A stretch of DNA of 32,518 nucleotides from Thermoplasmata archaeon (GTDB taxonomy: Archaea > Thermoplasmatota > Thermoplasmata > Lutacidiplasmatales > UBA184). The notes under the pieces were generated by a model that had not been told where the DNA came from, made no database searches, and was given only the letters and a program-made list of their open reading frames with translations. Below are positions 23,189-31,800 of the stretch, one piece after another (the first letter of the stretch is position 1; each line of letters starts with the position of its first letter). The stretch covers positions 1 to 32,518 of the forward strand of contig JAJYWS010000001.1 in NCBI GenBank assembly GCA_021791335.1, written 5' to 3'. Position numbers and translations under genes: made by a program.

Positions 23189-23196
23189 TCTAAATG
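23189..23196 (+). promoter_or_regulatory. TATA-like element for the lysine-rich micro-ORF
   Basis: TCTAAATG just after a CATATG. It predicts a transcript start near 23218, which would put a hairpin (23220-23237) containing the Shine-Dalgarno sequence at the very 5' end of the RNA. Confidence 0.45.
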
Positions 23197-23219
23197 GGAG
23201 GAGTGCTTCTCCCCATCAT

Positions 23220-23237
23220 CTCCTCCCAACGGAGGAG
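23220..23237 (+). promoter_or_regulatory. Hairpin sequestering the ribosome-binding site of the micro-ORF
   Basis: CTCCTCC (23220-23226) pairs perfectly with GGAGGAG (23231-23237) across a CAAC loop. GGAGGAG is the Shine-Dalgarno sequence, 10 nt before the ATG at 23248. A further GGGAGGAG copy at 23196-23203 could compete for the same CTCCTCC arm if the transcript begins earlier than predicted. Confidence 0.45.
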
Positions 23238-23247
23238 ACCGAGAACG

Positions 23248-23301
23248 ATGCCGGCGAAGAAGAAAGGCAAGAAGAGCAGCAGCAAGAAGGGCAAGAAGTA
23301 A
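23248..23301 (+). CDS. 17-residue lysine-rich microprotein
   Basis: The ORF encodes MPAKKKGKKSSSKKGKK and stops at TAA: nine lysines in 17 residues. It is preceded by a strong Shine-Dalgarno sequence and a TATA-like element and followed by stable hairpins and a T-run, so it has the parts of a complete small transcription unit. Such a peptide would bind nucleic acid or ribosomes if made. I know no family for it. Purine-rich AAG codons can arise by chance, but in DNA this GC-rich the run stands out. Confidence 0.5.
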   Translation: MPAKKKGKKSSSKKGKK

Positions 23302-23317
23302 GGCGCGACTGCCTTAC
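23298..23317 (+). terminator. Hairpin directly after the micro-ORF
   Basis: GTAAGGC (23298-23304) and GCCTTAC (23311-23317) form a perfect 7-bp stem with a 6-nt loop that includes the stop codon. A second short hairpin with a TTCG loop follows around 23320-23334, and a T-rich run TTTTCTT lies at 23399-23405. The 190 bp between the micro-ORF and the next gene otherwise hold nothing I can support. Confidence 0.4.
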
Positions 23318-23490
23318 CGATCCCTTCGGGGGGATTGCTTGCGCGGTCGTGTCGCGGCGCTTTAGGGCGCCGGACACCCGCGGATCCCCCCACGTCTATT
23401 TTCTTGTGGACGATCGGCGCGCGCCGAGGCTGTGGGATTCTAAGACCCAATGGCCCGGCGTTCGACTGACCCGGTCGTGGCCGCCGGGGT

Positions 23491-24498
23491 CTAGGCGTTC
23501 GGCGTTCCGGCCGCCCGTCGCCATCGGGAGGGAACCCGCTGCCAGGCGGAATGGACGGAGGGGGGGGCTCCGTCGGCCGGGAACGTCACCCGGACCGCCG
23601 CGGCCCGCCCGAACATTCCGAATTCGAGGGAGTACCAGGTCGCGACCCACCCGCCGTGCGGGACCGGTTCGGCCTGTCCGAACTGGTAGGAGTCCTTGAG
23701 GAACCGGCTGCGGACCCGGGCCAGGGAGTACGACTGCTCGAGCGCCTCCTGGGCATTGGCCACCGGCCGACCGAGCCGGGGGGCCTCCTGAGGGACGTCG
23801 ACCGTGTGGGGGCCGTCCACCAACCCCTGGCCCAGCACATAGTGGGCGTACGTCGTCCGGAACCGCCCGTCCGACTTCGACTCCGAGATCAGGATCCATC
23901 GCATCGGGTGGCTGGTGGGCACCGGCATCTGGAACCCGCCCCACTGCCGCAGATGGCGGCCGATGTACAGGCGGGCCGACAGACGCAGGGCAAAGTACGC
24001 CACGAAGAAGCCGGTCAGCAGGTAGAGCGTGTCGAGATACCAAACGTATGGGACCTGGTTGCGCTCGAGCACGAGAAGGACATAGAAGGCGACGACCGAG
24101 ACGACGAGGGTCACGAAGTTGATGGCCCGGTCCGCGTCCAGCTCGAGCCGCCGCTTCGAAAACGGCAGCAGCGGGGGCACCGAGAAGTTCGTGAAGCCGT
24201 CCTGGGCGATATGGGCGAGCCCCCCCACCTCCATCACCAGGAAGTACCAGCCGAAGGTTCCGGCCGCGATGAGGGGGCCGAGCAGTCCCCCGGCGACCGC
24301 GACGATCGTCACCCCGAGCAACGAATGGGTGATGCCGTGATGCTGGAGCAGGGGAAACCGCCGGGCGATCGGAAAGAAGAGCGCGTCGGCGTCCGGAAGG
24401 CCGCCGGCGAGCGCCCCCGCCGCGAGGTACTGGGGATGCGCCCCGGCGAGGCCGAAGCTGATCAGGTAGGCGACCAGAACGTGGGTGAAGAGGTCCAC
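23491..24498 (-). CDS. DUF457-type membrane-bound metal-dependent hydrolase family protein
   Basis: 335 residues from a GTG start. The N-terminal half is the YdjM/DUF457 pattern: MDLFTHVLVAYL with His6, GGLPDADAL with Asp36 and Asp38, HHGITHSLLG with His53, His54 and His58, and GGLAHIAQD with His96 and Asp100, interleaved with four or five membrane segments. These His/Asp residues may bind a metal; the reaction of this family is not established. A soluble C-terminal part of about 150 residues (from about 185) is not recognised. It lies 19 bp after the aEF-1beta stop on the same strand and probably belongs to that transcript. Confidence 0.78.
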   Translation of the reverse strand: MDLFTHVLVAYLISFGLAGAHPQYLAAGALAGGLPDADALFFPIARRFPLLQHHGITHSLLGVTIVAVAGGLLGPLIAAGTFGWYFLVMEVGGLAHIAQDGFTNFSVPPLLPFSKRRLELDADRAINFVTLVVSVVAFYVLLVLERNQVPYVWYLDTLYLLTGFFVAYFALRLSARLYIGRHLRQWGGFQMPVPTSHPMRWILISESKSDGRFRTTYAHYVLGQGLVDGPHTVDVPQEAPRLGRPVANAQEALEQSYSLARVRSRFLKDSYQFGQAEPVPHGGWVATWYSLEFGMFGRAAAVRVTFPADGAPPSVHSAWQRVPSRWRRAAGTPNA

Positions 24499-24517
24499 AA
24501 TCGGGGAGGCCAGGGCG

Positions 24518-24784
24518 CTAGAGCAGCCCCTCCTCCATCACCTCGACCGACTCGACCCCGGGGATGTGGGCGAGGGCCTCTTCGGTCGCCGGCAAAAGTC
24601 CACCCTCATCGTTCATGACGACCGAGACGAGGAGCGACTTGAGCCCATAGGCGATCTCCTTGACCTGGAGGCCGCGCACGGTGACCCCGACGGGGATCCG
24701 GGTCCGGAGCGCCTCCGCGACCGCCTTGAGGTCGGTCTCGACCCCCTGGGGCATGATCCGAAACAGGACGGCGACCTGACCCAT
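24518..24784 (-). CDS. ef1b: Translation elongation factor aEF-1beta
   Basis: 88 residues, the normal archaeal length. It is the nucleotide exchange factor for aEF-1alpha. The sequence follows the family closely: MGQVAVLFRIMPQGVETDL, then VKEIAYGLKSLLVSVVMNDE and the C-terminal IPGVESVEVMEE. The ATG at 24784 starts the conserved domain. It lies 8 bp behind the zinc-ribbon gene, a pairing widespread in Euryarchaeota. Confidence 0.95.
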   Translation of the reverse strand: MGQVAVLFRIMPQGVETDLKAVAEALRTRIPVGVTVRGLQVKEIAYGLKSLLVSVVMNDEGGLLPATEEALAHIPGVESVEVMEEGLL

Positions 24785-24792
24785 CGGTGCTC

Positions 24793-24966
24793 CTACGGAC
24801 CCTCGAAGGCGCAGCCCGGGCAGATATAGTGGACGCTCTGATCCCGGCATCTCGCGCATCGGCCGATCCGGACCGACCCGCACTGAGGGCAGGGAAACTC
24901 CGTCGATCCCTTCGCCGGAATCGCCACGCCGCAGGAACTGCACCGCGAGGTTGCACTGTCTGCCAT
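24793..24966 (-). CDS. Zinc-ribbon RNA-binding protein (COG2888/HVO_2753 type)
   Basis: 57 residues with four CxxC pairs: RCSSCG, CPQCG, RCARCR and ICPGCAFEG, enough for two zinc ribbons. The order of pairs and the placement directly before aEF-1beta match the COG2888 small zinc-finger proteins of Euryarchaeota (haloarchaeal HVO_2753), predicted to bind RNA or act near the ribosome. The ATG at 24966 lies 28 bp after the stop of the surface-protein gene; no clear TATA element is seen between, so read-through from the AglB operon is possible. Confidence 0.88.
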   Translation of the reverse strand: MADSATSRCSSCGVAIPAKGSTEFPCPQCGSVRIGRCARCRDQSVHYICPGCAFEGP

Positions 24967-24994
24967 GCTCTTCTACCGCACCGGACCGTCGGAC

Positions 24995-25816
24995 CTACTT
25001 GCGCCGGTTCCGGCGGCGCGCGCCCACCCGGGCTACGAATATAAAGATGGCCCCGAAGAACGCCGCAATGCCCGCGACGTACCAGATCGTGTAGTTGGCC
25101 GGCGCCGGGGGAATGTAGAACGACTGGGAGTAGGTCAAGGCCCCGCCCGCGAAGACGACGAGGCCGTGGGCGTGCGTGACCGAGATGGTGAAGGTGTGCC
25201 AGCCCGGAGAGAGCCCCAGGGTGGGGTACTTGAAGGTCAGGGCGTAGGTCTGATGGGGGGTCAGCGTCGGGATCGTGACCGATCCCACGGCGACGCCGTC
25301 CAACGACACGGTGGCGGCAAACGAAAGGATCGTCTGGGGGCCGGCAACGACCGTGGCCGTCAGGACGTACGGCCGGACCACGGTCACCGAGTAGGTCAGG
25401 TTGATCGACTGATTCTGGGTCTGGTACGTCGACGCGATGAGGAGGTGGAGCACGAGGCTCTGGCTCAGATTGTTGACCGTCAGTTTGGCGGTCAAGCCTC
25501 CAGGGCCGATCGTCGCGTTGGCCGGGAAGAAGCTGACCCCCGTCAGGTTGGAACCGGTGAGCGAGGCGTAGTAACGGATGGCGCCCGCGACGGTACCGTT
25601 CGGCAACACCGCCGGTCCCCCGGTCGCGTTGATGAAGTAGCTCCCCGCACCGGAAAGGCCGAGCACGTTCGGGCCGTGGACCGAGCCCGTCAGGTTGACC
25701 GCCGGGGGAGGAGAGGTCGCGGCGGCCGGAGGAACCGCCAGGCCCCCGAGCAGCATCGCGGCGACGATCAGAAGGGCGAGCCCCGGCCCGAGTCGGAAGG
25801 CCCCGCCGTGGTTCAT
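24995..25816 (-). CDS. Sequon-rich secreted protein with signal peptide and C-terminal membrane anchor
   Basis: 273 residues. The N-terminus has a signal peptide (hydrophobic core LALLIVAAMLLGG, likely cleavage after AAA near residue 33). The ectodomain has nine N-X-S/T sequons (e.g. NLT, NAT, NGT, NYT), then a membrane segment (YVAGIAAFFGAIFIFVA) and the basic tail RRRNRRK. The ectodomain is beta-rich and resembles CARDB/Ig-like surface domains, without a named family. The ATG at 25816 overlaps the aglB stop as ATGA; a start at 25846 would add 10 residues lying inside aglB. The coupling suggests it works with, or is a substrate of, the oligosaccharyltransferase. Confidence 0.8.
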   Translation of the reverse strand: MNHGGAFRLGPGLALLIVAAMLLGGLAVPPAAATSPPPAVNLTGSVHGPNVLGLSGAGSYFINATGGPAVLPNGTVAGAIRYYASLTGSNLTGVSFFPANATIGPGGLTAKLTVNNLSQSLVLHLLIASTYQTQNQSINLTYSVTVVRPYVLTATVVAGPQTILSFAATVSLDGVAVGSVTIPTLTPHQTYALTFKYPTLGLSPGWHTFTISVTHAHGLVVFAGGALTYSQSFYIPPAPANYTIWYVAGIAAFFGAIFIFVARVGARRRNRRK

Positions 25817-28800
25817 CGCCGGGTCCACCTCCGGGACCGGTTCCATTGGTAGAACAGGACCCCGATGACGAGGGCCAGGGCGGGGATGAACGAGACCACA
25901 GGGATCACCCAGCTGGGCAACGTGTTGGAGGGGACACCGACCGAGGGCCCGGTGACGGTGGCGTTGGGGGCTCCCACGACGACCGATGCGGTCGGAACTT
26001 CAAGGGTCAGGGTGTGCTGGACGCCGGTCGAGACGACCGTGACCGCGACCTGGACCGACTGCGGCAGGCTGGAGGCGGGGCCGACCGCGGTCAGGTTGAC
26101 CTCCAGCGTCTGGTTCGCCCCGGTGTTGAGGTAGATGGGGGCCGTCACCACCTTCCCCGACTGGAGGAGGTTGGCGGACCAGCCGAGGAGGGCCAGGTGA
26201 CCGAGGTTGGCGACGGTCGCGGTCACGTTCTCGGGCTGGTTACCGATGTTGGCGACGTAGAGGGATAGGACCGCCCGGGTCGGCCCCACCTGGGGAGCGA
26301 CCGACTGAAGCGGCCCCACCGCGGCCCCGGAGTGCGGCGCGATCAGGATGGAGGGCGCGACGCTCGCGGCCGTGGTCCCGTTGGCGAACTGGGCTTCCAC
26401 AAGGACCGTGGGGTGGGCCACCGGGGTACCCGAGGGCACCGAGATCGTGACCTCGCCCGAAATGCTCCGGGCCGGACCGGTCACCCCGAGAGTGACGTTC
26501 ACGGCCGAGAAATGGAATCCCCAGTAGGCCGGAGTCCCCACCAGCGTCAGCGAAAGGGGCTGGTTGGCGAGGCTGGTGAACGCGTACCCGAAGGAGGCGT
26601 TTCCGCCGGAGTAGGGCAGATCGGCCGAGGCGGGGCCAACGATCTGGCCGACCACGGTGTCCACGAAGCGGTAGCTCAGGGCGAGCGAGGTGGCGAGGTT
26701 TCCGGAGACGATCTGGACCTGGGCCGAGGCGGTGGCGTTCACCGGAACGCCGTACGGAGAGCCCGTGGCCGTCGCCGAAACCGAGTAGAGACCGGGGGGC
26801 AGGGCGATCGCCAGAGGGGAGTTCAGGGGGATCGACGGGAAGACGACCGACCGGTCGAGGGCGTCCTGGACGGTGAGCTGGGCCCCCGTCACGGACGCAC
26901 CGAGGGTGGAGGGAGATCGGACTTGGACCTGATCGATCCACGCCGGCGACAACACGAGGCTCAGGTTGGAGACCCCCGAAGTGAAGACCGACTCGTACTG
27001 GAAGGTGGCGAGCGGCTGCCCATCCGACGAGCTGTTGGCGTAGACGGAGTAGACCCCCGGTTCGAGCTGGGCCGAGATCCGACCCGTGGTGGTGCTCCGG
27101 ACGATCGTCGGAAGCGCGGTGTCGTTGAGGTCGGTCAGACGGATCGTGCCTGCGATCGGGCCTGGGGAACCGTCGGCCGTGAGGGTGAGGTTGACCGGCA
27201 CCAGCAAGGCGCGGCTGGTGAGCGGGATGTTGCACTGGGATGAGTTGTTCGACACGTCGCACTGGTATCCCGCGGCGGTGGTGTAGACGACCGCCGTGGT
27301 CCCGTTGGCGGTGGGGACCTGGAGGGTCACATTCACTTCGGCCTGGTAAACGCCCGGTGAAGGCAGGATAGTGGAGTACTGCCCGTTGTCCGCGGAAACC
27401 TGGACCGTCACCCCGCTCGGGGAGGTAAAGAGGATGGGGGTGGTAGCGTTAACGAGTCCGGCCTGCAAGGTGGTCAGGCTCCCGCTCACGGTCGCCCCGC
27501 CCACGGTCAGGTTAAGGGGGGCGGAGATTCGGCCGTTGCTCCCCACGGTGATGTTGGCCACGGCGGAGTAGGCCGTCCCGTTCAGCATCCCCACAGCCAA
27601 CACCGAGTAATTGCCCGTGCCGGCGTAGAATCCGCTCAGGAACTGGGTCCCGTTCACGGTCACATTGACGAGCGCGGAGGAGAGCCGCACGGTGACGTTG
27701 GCGGGGGAGAGGCCGGGGGGCAGGACGAGCCGCCCCGTCGTGTTGATCTGGGGCACGACGAGCAGGGTCAGGGACACCTGGTGGGCCCCGGGGGCGATGG
27801 TCGTGGTGTAGGTCTCCGGCGGCAGGTAGACCGTCACGCTGCCCACCTGGGCCCGGGCCCCCACCCCGTAGACGCCGGGGGCGGCCAGGAACCGGAAATT
27901 CGGCCCGCCGGTGAGGGTTTGGCTCACAGCCGTGGAACTCTCCGAGGTCAGGTTGACCTGGACCGAAACCCCCGCGGGAAGCCCCACCACCGAGAGGGCG
28001 ACCGGCACCGGGGTCAGGCTCATCGGCAGGGTCGACAACGCGGAGAGGTTGGAAGGGTCCAGCCCGCAAATGCGGGAGGCATTGAAGGCAAAGGAGGTGG
28101 CCGAGACGCAGTAGGTCGTCCCTTGGGCGAGGACCGACGGGATGTAGCCCTCCACCTGGCCCTCCCGATTGGCTCGGGTGAACAGCGAGGCGCTGCCTGC
28201 CGAGATGGTGACCGCGGCCCGGGGCGCCGGAACGACGACCGTCGAGTTGGGCGAGGTTTGCCCAACTGAAAACGAGATGCGCAGCGCGGGTACGGGGGCC
28301 AACGTGAGGGCCCGACCGGAGGAGGTGTTGTAGGCGACCATCGCCCCATAGAGGGTCGAGGTCGGGGTCGACGCCCCCTGCCACGCCGCCACGGTGTAGC
28401 TTCCCGCGGGCACCTGCAGACTGAACAACGTGCTGTTCGGTGAAACCCAGGTCGACGCTTCCCCGCCCTGCGCGTTGTAGACCTCCACGAAGGTGCGGGT
28501 CGTATTGGTCAGCGGCGCAGCCTGGACGACCGATCCCTGAAGCGGGACGGACGGAGAGAGGTTGAGCGGTGGGAAGAGGGTGGTCACTCCCCCGGAAGAG
28601 GAGGGATAGATCGAGGTGAAGCCGGAATACGGAACTCCCTGGACGGTCGTGACGGCATAGACCGAGTAGTTCCCGACCGGCAAGTCGGCCCGGGCGACCC
28701 CGTTGTTCCCCGAAAGGACGGTCGTCGAATTCCCGGCGGCCGACTCGAGGAGGCCCAGCACGGAGGCCGAGGCGTTGGCGAACGAGGGAATCTGGGTGAA

Positions 28801-31800
28801 GCGGACCGCGGCATCGGTGGCGGGCCGGCCGTCCGCCAGCACCTGAAGCGCAACGCTCTGGAAGGCCACTTCGGTGAGGTTCACGGTCATCGACTGGCCG
28901 GGAGCCTGTACCTCGACAGGGACCCCGGGGGATTGGTAGCCGGAGACCGTGGCCGAGACCGCCCGTACGGTATAGTTTCCGGGACCCAGATTGCCGAAGC
29001 TATACGTCCCCGTGGTTCCGGCGACGGTGGTGGCGACGACCCCCGAGCGGTTCCCCAGGGTGACGGTGGACCCGATCCCGGGAGCCACGCCGTTCAGCAG
29101 GACCGTCCCTCGGATGGTGGCCGATTGCAGCCCGGTGGTCGCGTTGACGACCGAACCGTTGCCCACAAACCGGGCCGTTTCGGTGTAGTTCTGCCCATCA
29201 TACCGGATGTTGAGGTTGTAGTTGCCGGGAGGCACATTCGTAAAGTCGAAGGCACCGCTCGCGTCGGTCACCTGGCTGAGCCGGGAGGTGTTGTTCCCGC
29301 CCCAGAGGAGTACCTGGGCGCCCGGGATCACCGCGTCGGTGGTCGGAATGTAGGTCGAGTTGTTGGCCGAGTTCCAGTAGACGAACCCTTGGACCCGGCC
29401 GGCGCCCAAGCGGACGGTCAATGGGAGCGGGGGAGCGTTGAGGCTCAGGCCCACCGCCGCCGGAATGTCCAAGGGGACCGTCTTGAGGTTCAGAGAGTCC
29501 TGCTGGGTGTAGGGGTCAAAACTCCCCGTCGTGATGTTGAGCGTGTCGTTCCCCGGGGGGGCGACCAGCGAAAAGGAGCCGTCCGGTCCGGTCGTCACGG
29601 TCATGTGGGGAATCCCCCAGCTGTCGAAGATCGTGACCCGGGCGCCGGGAACGGGCTGACCGTTCGGGAGCACGACCCGCCCGAGGATGGTCTGCCCCGG
29701 GTAGTACTCGAGCATCGCGCCGCCGCCGTTGAAGTAGGAGTTCGCACTGGTGTCCGCCACCCCACCCGTCTTGTTCGCGAGGCTGACGGCCGTAGGCTTG
29801 TTCATGGCCGTGAAGCAGTTGGAGTTGGTCTGGGCTTCGGTCTTGGACGGGCAGTAGTACGCGGTCTGGTAGATGACTTGGAAGTGCTGCATCATCCAGC
29901 CGGGCTCCACCGGATAGCTGGCGGCGGCGCCCGAGAGGCCGGGGATACCCCCGGAGAGCCCGACATCGGTGCCATTGTACCCGATGTAGGTTCGGAAGAT
30001 CATCGATTTATAGAACGGGGCGAAGTAGTTGATGTTGTACTGGACCGCGCCGACGTTCGCGGGCAGCTGACCGAGCGGGTAGGTGTTCCCGTCGGTTCCA
30101 AGGACCGTCACGTTGAAGAATGTGGTCGGCACCCCGACCGAGTTCACGACCCGGCCGACGAGGTCGGCGGGTGCGTAGAAGATCCCCGTGTCGGTCCCCG
30201 AGAAGGGGAAGAGCCGCATGTCGGTCATGGCGTATCGGATCGTCCAGCCGGTGTAGGCCTGGACGTCGTTGTAGACCTGCGCCACCCCCGAGAGCGGCAA
30301 CGAGTCGGCGAGGAAGTAGGAGACGGCGAAATACATCGCGTTGTCCAAGGTCATGGTCGATGGGTTGACAGGCAGATACTTGTCGGGGTTGTTGACCACG
30401 GTCTGGAAGTCCGCCGAAGTATCGACCAGAAGGTGGGTCAGTTGGGCCACGTCGATCCCATCCCGCTCGAGGGTCGACGCCAGTGAGGCGGGCAGGGTGT
30501 GCCCGCCGGTCTTGGTCATCTCCGCGAAGAGGAGGGCCGTGGTCAGAACGCCGATCGCGATCGACTCATTCTGGGCCAGGAGAAACTGACCCCCCGGGTC
30601 GATTCCGTTCTGGAAGTTGTCCGCGACGACCGGGTGCTGCCCCTGGTCCATCTCCTGGAATCCGTAGTCCCACCAACTGATGAACGCCGGTCGATCCTGG
30701 ATGGGGAGCTGGGTATCCTGCGTGCCCAGCCAACTGTACATCGCCGAATCGTACTGATTCGGGGTGTCCAGTTGGGTGCCGGCGGCCCCGAAGATGTTCT
30801 GGGCCGCCGACGACGTCGTCGGCTGGAGTCCGGGCGGGAGGGTGTTGTAGACCTGCTCCGACAGTAGGGTCTTGGTGTTTCCGGGAATCCCGGCGTCGAT
30901 CGAGATCCAGATGTTCGGCAGGAGGAGGCCGACGACTACCAGGAGGATCACGATGTGCCGCGGTTTGAGCGCCTTTCGGAACGCCGAGAACTGGCTGCGG
31001 GTATCCGAGAGGTGCGAGACCGTCCGGCGCAGCTCCGGGTACCCGGCGTAGTCGATCGCCCGGCGAAGAGTCTCGGCGGCCAGCAGGGCGAATCCGGGCG
31101 CGCCGATGAGGAAGAACTTCGACGCCGAGATCGGCAGGTAGACGGAGAGGACGCCGAAGACCAGGAAGACCAGCCCGACCCGGGAATACCGAGCGCGGAT
31201 CCAGCCCCAGGCGTACAGGGCGACGCCGACCAGGGCCAGATAGAAGGTGACGAGACCGTAGCCGATCACCAACTGGTCCAACGACGGGGCCTGGGCTTCG
31301 GCCACCGTGGAGTAGATCAGGGTCTTGACGAAGTACCCCTGGCCCGTGACGATATTGATAAAGAAGTTCGGCAGGAAGAGCGCGAGCACCAGGGCGCCGG
31401 CCAGATAGGTCCCGATCAGGAGGGGGATCGAAAACACCCAAGGCACATCCCGCATGAACATGAACGGCAGCAGCAGGAGCAGCGCGCCGAAGAACAGGAG
31501 GAGCGGGAGGTCGAACCAACCGGCAAACTCGTGCTGGACGATGTAGTACGGGAACGCCATCGGGAAGCCGATGATCCCGACGATCAGCGTGACGATGTAC
31601 GTCCCGAACATGTCGACATGGCGGATGCGCTCGATGATGAACCCCACCGTGAGGAAGATCGCGACGACCGCGACGAAGTAGGTATACCCCTGCCAGGAGA
31701 GGGCGAGCGCTCCAAAACAGACCCCGGTAAAGACGGCCCACTTGACCGCCATCCGTTCCTCCCGCAGGAAGGCCTTGAGGCCCCGCCCGATCTCCCGAGG

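Noticed and set aside
23190-23450. 86-codon minus-strand frame with FLPFLLLLFLPFFF
   Set aside because: The apparent membrane helix is simply the antisense of the AAG-rich lysine micro-ORF.
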